Below are positions 9,340 through 18,477 of a stretch of DNA of 64,000 bases, one piece after another. The DNA comes from Roseburia intestinalis L1-82. Its GTDB lineage: Bacteria; Bacillota; Clostridia; Lachnospirales; Lachnospiraceae. Numbering within the stretch: position 1 is the stretch's first letter; the number at the start of each line of letters is the position of its first letter. The stretch covers positions 1,682,001 through 1,746,000 of the forward strand of contig NZ_LR027880.1 of the NCBI RefSeq assembly GCF_900537995.1. Reading direction: 5' to 3'. The position numbers were made by a program, and so were the translations under genes. The notes below the pieces were generated by a model that did no database searches, was not told the origin of the DNA, and was given only the letters and a program-made list of their open reading frames with translations.

Positions 9340-10026
9340 GTGAAGATTTATATGACGGATATTGTTCCATTTGGGGATGAAAAGATATTTGCACAGATGC
9401 TGCCTTTTATCACGGAAGACCGGAAAAATAAAATAATGCAATTGAAAAAAAAAGAAGACCGGTGCAGATCTTTAGCAGCAGGATTATTGTTAGAGTATGC
9501 CCTGAGGGAATATGGAATCAGTCTGTTACCAGGGAAAATGCAGCAGATGTATCTTAGATTCGGAGAGAAAGGAAAACCGGTATTAAATGGAAAAACCGGT
9601 ATACATTTTAACCTGTCACATTCGGGAAGATATGTGGCAGGTGTTTTTTCAGATGAAGAAGTTGGAATTGATGTGGAACAGATCCGGAAAGGACAGATGA
9701 AAGTGGCAGAACGTTTTTTCTGTCCGGAGGAATATCTGGCATTACAAAAGGGAAAAATGAAAAAAGCAGACTGTTATTTTACAGAGTTATGGACAAGAAA
9801 AGAAAGTTATATCAAAGCGGTTGGAAAAGGGATAGCATTGGATCTTGCATCGTTTTGTGTACTGCAGGATCAGGTTAAATTTTTAAAAGCGGGGCAGACG
9901 GGAGAATGGTATCTGCAAAGCTATGATCCCGCAAGTGGATATATATTGTCAGTATGTGCCAAAAAATGTACAAAATGCGAGATTCAATGGATCAGTAAAG
10001 AGATGTTTACACAGAAATTTATTTGA
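9340..10026 (+). CDS. 4'-phosphopantetheinyl transferase, Sfp type
   Basis: 228 aa from a GTG codon 5 bases after the Hpt stop, with GGGAG upstream. The family signature is complete: VGIDVEQI at about residue 105 (Mg-binding D) and WTRKESYIKAVGKG at about 150. Sfp-type enzymes move phosphopantetheine from CoA to a serine of carrier proteins. No polyketide, peptide-synthetase or fatty-acid cluster is present here, so it may serve as a general carrier-protein activator. Its place behind two signalling genes looks like a chance operon. Confidence 0.9.
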   Translation: MKIYMTDIVPFGDEKIFAQMLPFITEDRKNKIMQLKKKEDRCRSLAAGLLLEYALREYGISLLPGKMQQMYLRFGEKGKPVLNGKTGIHFNLSHSGRYVAGVFSDEEVGIDVEQIRKGQMKVAERFFCPEEYLALQKGKMKKADCYFTELWTRKESYIKAVGKGIALDLASFCVLQDQVKFLKAGQTGEWYLQSYDPASGYILSVCAKKCTKCEIQWISKEMFTQKFI

Positions 10027-10084
10027 CGGAAAACTGGAAAGAATTTATAATAATCGCTGAAATGACAAGTAAGGAGGAAGATTC

Positions 10085-10588
10085 ATGTACGACGAATTGA
10101 CCGAACAGGATATAAAAAAGATGGAAGAGGAGATTGAATACCGGAAACTTGTGGTGCGCAAAGAGGCCTTAGAGGCAGTGAAGGAGGCAAGAGCGCAGGG
10201 AGACTTAAGTGAGAATTTCGAGTACCATGCGGCAAAGAAAGATAAGAACCAGAATGAGAGCCGTATCCGCTATTTAGAGAGAATGATCAAAACAGCAAAA
10301 GTGATTTCAACGGATTCTGCGGAGGATGAAGTTGGTATGAATAATACGGTGACGGTTTATTTTGAGGAGGACGATGAGGAAGAAGTTTATAAACTTGTGA
10401 CCACCGTCCGCGGTAATTCTTTAAAGAATCTGATCAGCAATGAGTCACCGCTTGGAAAGGCATTGCTTGGACATAAGGTCGGTGACCGCGTGGAAGTGGC
10501 TGTCAATGAGAATTATTCCTATTATGTTGTGATACGAAAGATCGAGAATACCGTGGATGACGGTTCCGATAAATTACGAAGCTTTTAG
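10085..10588 (+). CDS. greA: Transcription elongation factor GreA/GreB family
   Basis: 167 aa with the two-domain Gre layout. The N-terminal coiled coil (about 1-80) carries the tip motif QGDLSENFEYHAAK, whose acidic residues enter the RNA polymerase secondary channel to promote cleavage of backtracked transcripts. The C-terminal FKBP-like domain includes SPLGKALLGHKVGD. AAGGAGG lies upstream of the ATG. It is slightly longer than the usual 158 aa because of an acidic stretch near residue 100. It is followed closely by metF. Confidence 0.93.
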   Translation: MYDELTEQDIKKMEEEIEYRKLVVRKEALEAVKEARAQGDLSENFEYHAAKKDKNQNESRIRYLERMIKTAKVISTDSAEDEVGMNNTVTVYFEEDDEEEVYKLVTTVRGNSLKNLISNESPLGKALLGHKVGDRVEVAVNENYSYYVVIRKIENTVDDGSDKLRSF

Positions 10589-10603
10589 CAGAAAGAGGGA
10601 TTT

Positions 10604-11476
10604 ATGAGACTTACAGAATTATTAAATACAGAGAATGTAACGATTTCCTGTGAACTGTTCCCGCCGAAACAGGGTGCACAGTTAGACAACTACAAAAAGA
10701 TTGTCGGAGATATGGCAGCATTGAAACCAGCATATATGAGTGTTACTTATGGTGCAACCGGCGGAACTTCTGATTATACGGTAGAACTTGCAAATGAAGT
10801 GCGAAATGTGAATCATATTCCGGCACTGGCACATCTCACCTGTGCATCTTCGACTAAGGAGAAAGTTGCCTCTGTGATTCAGGAGTTAAAAGAAAAGCAG
10901 ATTGAAAATGTACTTGCACTGCGCGGAGATATCCCGCAGAATGCGGATTTCCCGCTGCCAAATCAGTATAAACATGCAAGTGAGCTGATCTATGATATCA
11001 AATCACAGGGAGATTTCTGTATCGGCGGAGCCTGCTATCCGGAAGGACATCCTGAGTCACAGACATTAGAGGAAGATCTGATCCATCTGAAAGAAAAAGT
11101 GGATGCCGGATGTGAGTTCCTCACAACACAGATGTTCTTTGACAATAATATTCTTTATAACTTTATGTACAAAGCACTAAAACATGGAATCGATGTTCCT
11201 GTCGTAGCAGGAATTATGCCAATCACCAACGCAAACCAGGTAAAACGGAGCATTGCCTTGTCCGGAAGTTTGGTACCGCGCCGTTTCCTTGCAATCGTTG
11301 ACCGTTTTGGAAGTGACCCGGCTGCCATGAAACAGGCAGGTATCGCCTACGCGACAGACCAGATCATCGATCTGATCGCAAACGGTGTCAATCATGTGCA
11401 TATTTATACGATGAACAAACCGGATGTCGCAGGAGCGATCCTTGAGAACCTTTCGGATATTTATGTGAGGGATTAG
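10604..11476 (+). CDS. metF: 5,10-methylenetetrahydrofolate reductase
   Basis: 290 aa, the size of stand-alone bacterial MetF. The barrel motifs are clear: CELFPPKQG at the N-terminus, SVTYGATGGT, AHLTCASS, LALRGDIP and FLTTQMFFDN. The enzyme is FAD-dependent, makes 5-methyl-THF for methionine synthesis, and is cytoplasmic. It lies 15 bases after greA with AGAGGG as ribosome site. No S-box or other methionine riboswitch is seen in the short gap. Confidence 0.95.
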   Translation: MRLTELLNTENVTISCELFPPKQGAQLDNYKKIVGDMAALKPAYMSVTYGATGGTSDYTVELANEVRNVNHIPALAHLTCASSTKEKVASVIQELKEKQIENVLALRGDIPQNADFPLPNQYKHASELIYDIKSQGDFCIGGACYPEGHPESQTLEEDLIHLKEKVDAGCEFLTTQMFFDNNILYNFMYKALKHGIDVPVVAGIMPITNANQVKRSIALSGSLVPRRFLAIVDRFGSDPAAMKQAGIAYATDQIIDLIANGVNHVHIYTMNKPDVAGAILENLSDIYVRD

Positions 11477-11557
11477 TACGGCTATTTGTTTCCGGGCAAA
11501 ATATATAGCTTTTATGAAAAAAATAATATCATTAGCTGCTTAGAAATGGAGATTAAT

Positions 11558-12034
11558 GTGAAAAAACAGGAAGAAATTTTTCGTGAGATCCAGGAGATGA
11601 TGGGAGAGACAAAAGAAGGAAGAATCCGCTGGAGTGTAGAGGTTATGACTACCGAGGCAAATCCGGCAGAAGAAAAACCCGTTGAGCATGAGGACGGATT
11701 AGACTGGACGATTGATGAGTGCTATGTTTCTTACTATTGTAAATATAAAGGAAAAGATTTTTGTCTGATCACTTATGAAATGTTAAAAACTGCAAACAGA
11801 AGCATAGGAGAGCAGAAAGTAAAATCAAGCAATATGGTATTTTTACCACCACTTGGCATGCGTTTTTTTGATATTCATGCACTGCTGCCATACAGCATAG
11901 AGGTATCGAATGTATTACTTGACGCAATACACCGTCTCTGGGTAATGCTGCTTGATATGTATAAAGTGGACAAGGGCAGTATCTATTTGAATGTAAGACC
12001 TGGAACACTCACGATCGAGGATGAAAAGAATTGA
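11558..12034 (+). CDS. Conserved hypothetical protein
   Basis: About 158 aa from the GTG at 11558, chosen because GGAG lies six bases upstream. In-frame alternatives are ATG 11546 and TTG 11486, neither with a ribosome site. No family is recognised. The protein is soluble, acidic, begins with a charged helix (KKQEEIFREIQEMMG), and has a conserved-looking central segment (SNMVFLPPLGMRFFDIHALLP). Codon use matches its neighbours, and it is in line with metF, so it may share that transcript. Confidence 0.6.
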   Translation: MKKQEEIFREIQEMMGETKEGRIRWSVEVMTTEANPAEEKPVEHEDGLDWTIDECYVSYYCKYKGKDFCLITYEMLKTANRSIGEQKVKSSNMVFLPPLGMRFFDIHALLPYSIEVSNVLLDAIHRLWVMLLDMYKVDKGSIYLNVRPGTLTIEDEKN

Positions 12035-12085
12035 CAGGAACGATTTTTACGTCATGATCATTTAGGGGAGAAGAGGTAATATCTG

Positions 12086-12949
12086 TTGAAAAAACAAACC
12101 AGAACAAAAACAGCAATGAAACTGTCTGCTATGATTGTGTCTGCATTTATGATGCTGGCGGCCTGCACAGAAACAGTGCAGAAACAAAAGATACCTGGTG
12201 CAACATATATGGGAGGGAACAATACGATTACTGAGATCTGTAAAGAACTTGACTCTGCGGGAGCTGCGCATGTAGACATATTTCGGGAATGGGCGGTTGA
12301 TTTTGCAGATTCCGCAGGAAAAAATGCGAAGCTGGAAGATACATGGTCAGATCCTGGGAAAATGAAAGCGGATATCGGTAAATGTATGGATGGCTGGGAA
12401 CAGAATCATGATTATTCAGATGCGGACTGTAGAATGACAGCTTTTCTTCTGTTAGATGGGGTGATCCGCTCGGAATTAACGGAAGATCATTATGAGGGAA
12501 CCTATCTGATGTTTGATACAGAAGCGATAGATAATGTGGACAGATATGAAATCCTAAAAGAGAACAAAGACATGTTTACCACACTTTATGGTGAAAAGAG
12601 TGTTACGGATGACAGACATCCGGAATCTGCATTTTGCGACAGCTGGAAAGAATATGGATTTCAAATAGACAATGACAGAATATCACTTCTTAGTATCGTA
12701 ATATATGATCCATATTCGGATGCTGTTTTTGTAGGTCATACAGGTATCCTGATAAAGTATAGTGATTATTATTTGTTTGTAGAAAAGATTGCATTTGAAC
12801 AGCCATATCAGGCAACCAGGGTGCAGACAATTGATGAACTGCTCGATATCTTGTCCTTAAGACCGGAATATTTTGGAGAAGAGGGAGAACCCGGACCATT
12901 TGTTTATCATAATGGAGATTATATTGGAACGTTAAAGAGGACGACTTAA
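12086..12949 (+). CDS. Predicted lipoprotein of unknown function
   Basis: 287 aa. It begins at a TTG codon with AGAGGT eight bases upstream. A lysine-rich start, a hydrophobic stretch and the lipobox LAAC (cysteine at about residue 27) mark a membrane-anchored lipoprotein facing outward. The mature part is acidic and shows no family I recognise. Its middle has a pattern like small DUF4300-type lipoproteins (alternating aromatic and acidic residues), but I cannot assign it. A perfect 15-bp hairpin lies downstream at 13002-13037. Confidence 0.7.
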   Translation: MKKQTRTKTAMKLSAMIVSAFMMLAACTETVQKQKIPGATYMGGNNTITEICKELDSAGAAHVDIFREWAVDFADSAGKNAKLEDTWSDPGKMKADIGKCMDGWEQNHDYSDADCRMTAFLLLDGVIRSELTEDHYEGTYLMFDTEAIDNVDRYEILKENKDMFTTLYGEKSVTDDRHPESAFCDSWKEYGFQIDNDRISLLSIVIYDPYSDAVFVGHTGILIKYSDYYLFVEKIAFEQPYQATRVQTIDELLDILSLRPEYFGEEGEPGPFVYHNGDYIGTLKRTT

Positions 12950-13001
12950 GAAAGCATAAGGAGAATGCAGATAAAAAGAAAGTTATACCGGTAATGGGAG
13001 A

Positions 13002-13037
13002 GACTTTCAGATACCTGCCGGGAGGTATCTGAAAGTC
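13002..13037. repeat. Perfect 15-bp inverted repeat downstream of the lipoprotein gene
   Basis: GACTTTCAGATACCT (13002-13016) pairs perfectly with 13023-13037 around the loop GCCGGG. No T-run follows on either strand, so it is not a standard terminator. It may be a transcript-end stabiliser or a short extragenic repeat between convergent genes. Confidence 0.6.
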
Positions 13038-13107
13038 CGGGAGTGAATGAAAATAGAACCGTTGGGTATGATGTGCCGGTTATGTACAAAAGAATATCAT
13101 AAAAGAG

Positions 13108-14016
13108 TTATTTATTTGAGCTGTCTGCATCGATTACAGATTGGATCTGTTTCATCAGAGTATCATAGTTATCCTGATTATCGATTCCGCCGAGCATCGG
13201 ATCACCCACGATGTTACCATTTCTGTCGACGAGTATTGTGGTAGGAAATGCCATGATATTGGAGGCATATTTACCTGCATCTGAAGATGAATCAATAGAA
13301 AGATTGCGGTATTTAGCACCCTGGCTTTCAAGAACAGAGGCAGCTTCTTTGATAGCCGATTCATTTCCATCGAAGGTTTCTGTGTTGATGCCGACTACTT
13401 CTCCTCCCATTGCCCTGACTGCATCATTTAATTCATTCAGTTTGGATAACTCAGCAACACAAGGTTTGCAGCCGGTAAACCAGAAATTGATGACAGTTAC
13501 TGCATTTTCGGAAAAAAGACTTTCGTCAACAGAATTACCATCGAAATCCTGACCTGAGAAATTTTTGAATGGTGATGCATCTTCAGAATTAGTATTTTGC
13601 CCATTGTTATCGGATTCTGTAGTTTCTTTTTCAATTTCTGCGATCTGTTCTTCGATTTTTCGTATGGTTTCAATATCATTAGTAAGTGTTTTGAATTCGT
13701 CATCAGTAAAAGAATCTTTGTTTGATTCAGCGGTATCAGCCAGATGATCAGCATAATTTCCGTTTGAATCTGCAGTGTTTTTATTCATCAGACCAAATAA
13801 TTTGTCCCATATATCTTTATGCTCTGCAAAGATCTGGTTCTCCTGCTGATATAAATCATCCAATTTCGTGTTGGAATTGTCCGCAGATGCCGTGCTGTCT
13901 TCAGCCGTGGTATTCTGTGGTTCTGTGGTGCTTACAGTTCCTTTTCCGCTGCAGGATGTAAGCAGCAGTGCGATGCTGAGTGTGACAACTGAAATAAATG
14001 TAATTTTTGTTTTCAT
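13108..14016 (-). CDS. TlpA/ResA-like thioredoxin-fold lipoprotein
   Basis: 302 aa. A signal sequence ends in the lipobox LLTSC (cysteine at about residue 22), followed by a low-complexity S/T/N/E linker and a coiled-coil-like acidic region. From about residue 155 there is a TlpA-type thioredoxin domain with the active-site pair in FTGCKPCVAE and the cis-proline region MAFPTTILVDRNG. It should be an extracytoplasmic thiol-disulfide reductase. It lies 48 bases downstream of the membrane 4Fe-4S protein, which is the likely electron source. Confidence 0.88.
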   Translation of the reverse strand: MKTKITFISVVTLSIALLLTSCSGKGTVSTTEPQNTTAEDSTASADNSNTKLDDLYQQENQIFAEHKDIWDKLFGLMNKNTADSNGNYADHLADTAESNKDSFTDDEFKTLTNDIETIRKIEEQIAEIEKETTESDNNGQNTNSEDASPFKNFSGQDFDGNSVDESLFSENAVTVINFWFTGCKPCVAELSKLNELNDAVRAMGGEVVGINTETFDGNESAIKEAASVLESQGAKYRNLSIDSSSDAGKYASNIMAFPTTILVDRNGNIVGDPMLGGIDNQDNYDTLMKQIQSVIDADSSNK

Positions 14017-14064
14017 GGATAATTGCTCCTTTTTTAAATTGTAATAAGATTGATAGTTACTGGT

Positions 14065-14973
14065 TTATGACTGCTGGTTACTGTTGTTCTGTTTTTTACA
14101 TGATTTCCCCATAAACTGGTAGTGGATCGCATCTTTAGGACAGGCTTTTATACAGGCTCCGCATCGTATGCATTCCGGATGATCTGGAGTTTTACACACA
14201 TCCACATCCATTTTACATGCCTTTTGGCATTGCCCGCATCCGATGCATCTGCTGTTCTCAATTTTAATAGAAAGAAAGCTGACTTTATTAAATAATGAGT
14301 AGATTGCTCCAAGAGGACAGATCCATTTACAGAATGGTCTGTAAAACAAAATACTTAACACAATAACTGTGATTAAAATAAGGCATTTAAAAGAAAAAAG
14401 TTTTCCCAGTGCAGAACGTATAGCGGCATTTCCAAGTGCGAGAGGGATAGCTCCTTCCAGGACACCCTGAGGACAAATATATTTACAGAAGAAAGGATCT
14501 CCCATTCCGATAGAGTTCGTTACCAGCATCGGAAGAAGTATAACAAAAATGATCAGGATGATATATTTTAAATAGCGCAGCGGTTTGAGCCGGGCTGTAG
14601 AAAATTTTTTCCCGGGTATTTTATGAAGTAAATCCTGAAACCATCCAAACGGACACAGAAAACCACATATAAATCTTCCGAGTGTTACACCGAGTAAAAT
14701 AAAAAATCCGGTTATGTAGTATGAAAATTTAAATCCTGATGAACCGACAACTGCCTGAAAAGCCCCAATTGGGCATGCTCCGGTTGCCGCAGGACAGGAG
14801 TAACAATTTAATCCTGGTACACATACGTTTTTTACGCTGCCCTGATATATTTTACCTTTCCATAAATTAGGAATATGGATATTCGTAAGCAGCGTGGCAG
14901 CTGCCTGTATCCATCCGCGTAGTACAGCTATATTTTTTGATAGAAAAGTCTTTTTTTTATCCAATTCCGACAC
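14065..14973 (-). CDS. Membrane-bound 4Fe-4S protein (NapH/NosR-like)
   Basis: 302 aa. Several membrane helices carry three CxxxCP-type motifs ([24 protein letters not shown]). Two ferredoxin 4Fe-4S clusters close the protein ([12 protein letters not shown] and [15 protein letters not shown]). This is the layout of the NapH/RnfB-like family, which passes electrons across the membrane. The listed start is a GTG overlapping the upstream CXXC gene; a TTG at 14964 has better spacing from GGAG. The gene sits between the 46-aa CXXC protein and the TlpA-like lipoprotein, suggesting one redox chain. Confidence 0.87.
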   Translation of the reverse strand: MSELDKKKTFLSKNIAVLRGWIQAAATLLTNIHIPNLWKGKIYQGSVKNVCVPGLNCYSCPAATGACPIGAFQAVVGSSGFKFSYYITGFFILLGVTLGRFICGFLCPFGWFQDLLHKIPGKKFSTARLKPLRYLKYIILIIFVILLPMLVTNSIGMGDPFFCKYICPQGVLEGAIPLALGNAAIRSALGKLFSFKCLILITVIVLSILFYRPFCKWICPLGAIYSLFNKVSFLSIKIENSRCIGCGQCQKACKMDVDVCKTPDHPECIRCGACIKACPKDAIHYQFMGKSCKKQNNSNQQS

Positions 14974-15097
14974 ACTCCAGACATAATTTTATTGCTTTAC
15001 CGAGCACGACAGCTGCTTCTCCTCTGACCGCACCGTAACTTATCATGGTGATACCTGAGATGAGCAGGATCGACTGATAGATTTTTTTGCACTTCAA
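14957..15097 (-). CDS. Small CXXC-motif protein (CD1871A-like), 46 aa
   Basis: TTG start at 15097 with GGAGT nine bases upstream; stop TAA at 14957. One hydrophobic helix ([18 protein letters not shown]) is followed by [20 protein letters not shown], so the protein ends in a CxxC pair. This matches my knowledge of the CD1871A family of short CXXC proteins found beside membrane 4Fe-4S proteins in Firmicutes. Its 3' end overlaps the 4Fe-4S gene start by 17 bases, so the two are translationally coupled. Function is unknown; the cysteines could shuttle electrons between the Fe-S protein and the TlpA-like protein. Confidence 0.8.
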   Translation of the reverse strand: MKCKKIYQSILLISGITMISYGAVRGEAAVVLGKAIKLCLECVGIG

Positions 15098-15128
15098 GAT
15101 ATTTTACTCCTTTCATTTGTTGTATTTA

Positions 15129-15157
15129 TTGACCAGCTGATGTTAGTATTATACAAT
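15129..15157 (+). promoter_or_regulatory. Promoter of the OmpR/kinase pair
   Basis: TTGACC (15129-15134), 17-base spacer, TACAAT (15152-15157). The -10 overlaps the imperfect palindrome ACAATAGCTGTTGT (15154-15167), a plausible operator for the encoded response regulator. Confidence 0.6.
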
Positions 15158-15198
15158 AGCTGTTGTAAAATTTGTGTTAAGAAGCGGGTGAATGAATT

Positions 15199-15879
15199 TT
15201 GAGATTATTGATAGTTGAAGATGAGAAACAAATGTGTGACATGGTTGCAAAACGGCTGTATGATGCAGGGTACGAGGTGGATACCTGTTATGATGGGGAA
15301 GAGGCTTTTGAAAGTGTCCTGACGGAGAATTATGATCTGATCGTTCTGGATCTGAATCTGCCCGGTATGGATGGAATGGAGATTTTAAAGGAACTCAGAC
15401 AGAGAAATGAGGAGACAAAGGTTCTTATATTATCTGCAAGAGGGCAGATTGCGGATAAGGTTGAAGGACTGGATGCAGGGGCAAATGACTATATGGAAAA
15501 ACCATTTCATCTGCAGGAACTTGAGGCGCGTATCAGAAGTCTGACAAGAAGAAAATTTGTGCAGAAAGATGTGTGTCTGGAAAGTGGTGGGATAAAGTTC
15601 GATACGGTAAGACGTGAGGCATATGCAAAAGGGAAAATGATTTCCCTGACAAGAAAAGAAAATGGTATTTTGGAATATTTACTTTTGAATCCTGGAAGAC
15701 CGGTAAGTCAGGAGGAATTGATGGAACATGTCTGGGATGCATCCGTGGATAGCTTTAGTGGTGCCATCAGAGTACACATGTCTTCGCTTAGGAAAAAGCT
15801 TAAGGCTGAACTTGGATATGATCCGATTTTAAACAAGGTGGGAGAGGGATATAAAATACGGGAGGAGTCTGAACGATGA
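15199..15879 (+). CDS. OmpR-family response regulator
   Basis: 226 aa from a TTG codon. The receiver domain has DE at residues 8-9, phospho-acceptor D51 (VLDLNLPGMDG) and K near 101 (MEKPF). The C-terminal winged helix (about 130-225) has LTRKENGILEYLL and a typical recognition helix SFSGAIRVHMSSLRKKL. It overlaps the kinase gene by four bases (ATGA), a classic two-component operon. It is divergent from the CXXC/4Fe-4S/TlpA module, which it may control. Confidence 0.93.
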   Translation: MRLLIVEDEKQMCDMVAKRLYDAGYEVDTCYDGEEAFESVLTENYDLIVLDLNLPGMDGMEILKELRQRNEETKVLILSARGQIADKVEGLDAGANDYMEKPFHLQELEARIRSLTRRKFVQKDVCLESGGIKFDTVRREAYAKGKMISLTRKENGILEYLLLNPGRPVSQEELMEHVWDASVDSFSGAIRVHMSSLRKKLKAELGYDPILNKVGEGYKIREESER

Positions 15880-17024
15880 AAAGAATGTCACTGCAGTGGA
15901 GGCTTACCTGTATCATTACAGTATATATTGCAGTTATATGTGGATGTCTGACGATGTTTGTCTATAAAAATGGCGTGTATTATATCGATTCCCTGCAGGA
16001 GACTGTGGATGCCCAGGGAGAGGATAACGGGGAGGATACGGATGAAATATATATCAGCATTCCAGATGATAAGTGGGATGAGTTTGCCAATGATTTTTCT
16101 ATCCAGGCATATAATAATAAGGAAGATTACAAAAAAAACAGTCTGCTGATATCAGCCATATTGGCTCTTATTGGCGGGGTAGTTACATATTTTATAAGTG
16201 GGCATGCACTCAGACCAATCCGTGAATTTTCTGATAAAATTGAAGAAGTACAGGCGCAAAATCTGGCAGCTTCACGAATAGAAGAAAATAAAGTTAAAGA
16301 ATTGAACCAGCTTAGCGTTTCGTATAATAAGATGCTTGAACGTCTCTCGGACGCATTTGAGATACAGAGGCAATTTACCGCAAATGCAGCACATGAACTG
16401 CGGACGCCATTATCTTTGATGCAGGTACAGCTTGATCTTTATAATTCTACACGGCATCCGGATAATGATGCTGATACATTGCAGACAATAAAGATGGTTA
16501 CCGAGCAGAATGGAAGACTCAGTAAAATGGTAAAAACGCTCCTTGATATGAGTGAACTCCAGACTGTGGGACGGGATGATGAAATTATGGTTGACGCGCT
16601 TGTTGATGAAGTGTTAGCAGATCTGGATCCCCTTGCACAGGAAAAAAACATAAAACTTACTGGAAAATGTAAAAATATAACGATGGTTGGAAGTGACATT
16701 CTTATTTACAGGCTGGTATACAATCTTGTTGAGAATGCCATAAAATATAATCATTCGGGCGGACAGGTTACAGTAACTGCATACCGGAAGGAAAAACATG
16801 TTTATCTGTCCGTGGAGGATACGGGAAACGGAATCCCTGAGGAACTCAGGGAACGCGTGTTTGAACCATTCTTTCGTGTGGATAAATCCAGAAGCCGGGA
16901 ACTTGGCGGTGTAGGACTTGGACTTGCGCTTGTCCGTGAAATCGTGAGAGTGCATGATGGCAGTATTGCAGTCAGATCAAATCCGTCTGGAGGAACGGTT
17001 TTTGATGTAATATTACCACTGTGA
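15876..17024 (+). CDS. Membrane sensor histidine kinase
   Basis: 382 aa. Two membrane helices (about residues 10-30 and 90-110) bracket a short acidic extracytoplasmic loop. A HAMP-like linker follows, then H173 in AAHELRTPLSL (HisKA). The ATPase domain carries NLVENAIKYN (N box), DTGNGIP (G1), FEPFFRVDKSRS (F box) and GVGLGLALVREI (G2). All catalytic motifs are intact. The sensor loop is only about 60 residues, which suits a small signal or a partner membrane protein. Confidence 0.93.
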   Translation: MKRMSLQWRLTCIITVYIAVICGCLTMFVYKNGVYYIDSLQETVDAQGEDNGEDTDEIYISIPDDKWDEFANDFSIQAYNNKEDYKKNSLLISAILALIGGVVTYFISGHALRPIREFSDKIEEVQAQNLAASRIEENKVKELNQLSVSYNKMLERLSDAFEIQRQFTANAAHELRTPLSLMQVQLDLYNSTRHPDNDADTLQTIKMVTEQNGRLSKMVKTLLDMSELQTVGRDDEIMVDALVDEVLADLDPLAQEKNIKLTGKCKNITMVGSDILIYRLVYNLVENAIKYNHSGGQVTVTAYRKEKHVYLSVEDTGNGIPEELRERVFEPFFRVDKSRSRELGGVGLGLALVREIVRVHDGSIAVRSNPSGGTVFDVILPL

Positions 17025-17084
17025 TCGATCATAATCTATTAGTTACATCTGGTTATCTTGTGCCTGGGGTATTTCATTCTTTTC

Positions 17085-17343
17085 TATTGAACTATAAGGC
17101 AGATTATTTTCAGAAAATAATTGTTTATTTATCCCAGGATTTTCAGATTTTTGATGGGACGATCAGAGAAAATATTTTATTTGACAGAAATGTCCCGGAC
17201 GATGAGATCATGATGGCACTGGAAAAGGAGAATCTTTCCTGCCTGGTTCGTGATTCTGCCAGGGGACTTTTGTGGAACTGATGAAATCAGATCCGTATTT
17301 TACGGAACTTTATATGTCACAGGATAAAAAACTTGCATTTTGA
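17085..17343 (+). pseudogene. Remnant of an ABC exporter ATPase gene
   Basis: The first frame encodes the Q-loop region (VYLSQDFQIFDGTIRENILF) and then drifts to a stop at 17281. In another frame, GTFVELMKSD followed by PYFTELYMSQ runs to TGA 17341-17343; these are the last residues of the same family. Walker A, signature motif, Walker B and H-loop are missing. The piece is therefore a deleted and frameshifted relic, with the TPP-operon promoter now overlapping its end. Confidence 0.8.
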
Positions 17344-17360
17344 GAACAGGCGTGTATAAT
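17333..17360 (+). promoter_or_regulatory. Promoter of the thiamin-salvage operon
   Basis: TTGCAT (17333-17338), 16-base spacer, TATAAT (17355-17360), about 50 bases before the riboswitch aptamer. Confidence 0.65.
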
Positions 17361-17412
17361 AAAGCTGTTATAAAAAAAACAGATCATCACAAAAGTGATG
17401 TCGAAAACAAAA

Positions 17413-17500
17413 AATGGGGTGCTCGCACAGGCGGGCTGAGAGTAAGCGGACGCTTTAACCCGGAACCTGATTTGGATAATGCCAACGTAGGGAGATAATG
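17413..17500 (+). ncRNA. TPP riboswitch (THI element)
   Basis: The conserved THI core is present: GGGGTGC (from 17416), GGCTGAGA (17434-17441), then ACCCGGAACCTGATTTGGAT and AATGCCAACGTAGGGA. It binds thiamin pyrophosphate and, with the terminator at 17518-17557, should shut off thiD-cytX-thiW when thiamin is plentiful. Confidence 0.95.
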
Positions 17501-17517
17501 AATCACAAGTGGTTTTT

Positions 17518-17557
17518 GTGCAGGAATCTTTGGTTGGGTTCCTGCACTTTTTGTTTT
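17518..17557 (+). terminator. Expression-platform terminator of the TPP riboswitch
   Basis: GTGCAGGAA (17518-17526) pairs with TTCCTGCAC (17539-17547), followed by TTTTTGTTTTT. It begins about 20 bases after the aptamer, as expected for a transcription-terminating switch. Confidence 0.88.
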
Positions 17558-17676
17558 TGGTCGATTGCGCCGATAAGGCTGCATGAAGATAAATGATATA
17601 TTACAGCGGCAGATTGGGGGCACCACCTTAGGTCGCTATACAAAATTAATGCAATATGGAAAGGAAAGATAATTTT

Positions 17677-18477
17677 ATGTACACAGCATTAACAATCGCT
17701 GGAAGTGATTCTAGTGGAGGCGCCGGCATCCAGGCAGATATTAAGACAATGACCGCAAACCGCGTATACGCGATGAGTGCGATCACGGCTCTGACTGCCC
17801 AGAATACGACCGGCGTAACAGATATTATGGAGGTAACTCCGAAATTTTTGGCAGAGCAGCTGGATAGTATTTTTACGGATATTCATCCGGATGCGATCAA
17901 AACCGGAATGGTCTCGTCGAGTGAATTGATCGAGACAATTGCGGAAAAACTGACAGAGTATCATGCAAAAAATATTGTGGTGGATCCTGTCATGGTGGCA
18001 ACCAGCGGGGCAAGACTGATCAGCGGGGACGCCATCAGCACATTGAAAAGTAAATTATTGCCTCTTGCAACTGTTATTACTCCGAATATCCCGGAAGCAG
18101 AAGTGCTTTCCGAAATGGAGATCAAAACAGAAGCAGATATGGAAAAAGCAGCAGAAGTCATTTGTAACACTTTAGGCTGTGCGGTTTTATTGAAGGGTGG
18201 ACATCAGTTAAATGATGCCAACGACCTTCTTTTCCAGAAAGGAAAAGAGCCGGTGTGGTTTCATGGAAAGAGAATTGACAATCCAAATACCCATGGAACA
18301 GGCTGCACGCTTTCTTCCGCAATCGCATCGAATCTTGCAAAAGGAAGGGATTTAGAAACTTCCGTCAGGTATGCGAAAAATTATATTTCCGGCGCACTTG
18401 CCGCCATGCTTGACCTTGGAAAAGGAAGCGGACCTATGAACCATGCATTTGCGATCGAAGGAGAGTACGAAGGATGA
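17677..18477 (+). CDS. thiD: Hydroxymethylpyrimidine/phosphomethylpyrimidine kinase
   Basis: 266 aa from the ATG at 17677, which follows GGAAAGG. An ATG at 17656 lies upstream of that ribosome site and is rejected. ThiD motifs: TIAGSDSSGGAGIQADIKT near the start, DPVMVATSG, LKGGH, and the ribokinase-like catalytic stretch NTHGTGCTLSSAIAS near residue 210. It phosphorylates HMP twice to HMP-PP for thiamin synthesis. It is first in the operon under the TPP riboswitch and overlaps cytX by four bases. Confidence 0.95.
   Translation: MYTALTIAGSDSSGGAGIQADIKTMTANRVYAMSAITALTAQNTTGVTDIMEVTPKFLAEQLDSIFTDIHPDAIKTGMVSSSELIETIAEKLTEYHAKNIVVDPVMVATSGARLISGDAISTLKSKLLPLATVITPNIPEAEVLSEMEIKTEADMEKAAEVICNTLGCAVLLKGGHQLNDANDLLFQKGKEPVWFHGKRIDNPNTHGTGCTLSSAIASNLAKGRDLETSVRYAKNYISGALAAMLDLGKGSGPMNHAFAIEGEYEG

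Noticed and set aside
9340..10026. Phosphopantetheinyl transferase as a sign of a secondary-metabolite cluster
   Set aside because: Neighbours are signalling, greA and metF genes. No carrier protein, polyketide or peptide synthetase is present.
13211..13961. Plus-strand open frames opposite the TlpA-like gene
   Set aside because: They lack ribosome sites and coding character, while the minus frame has a lipobox and a thioredoxin active site.
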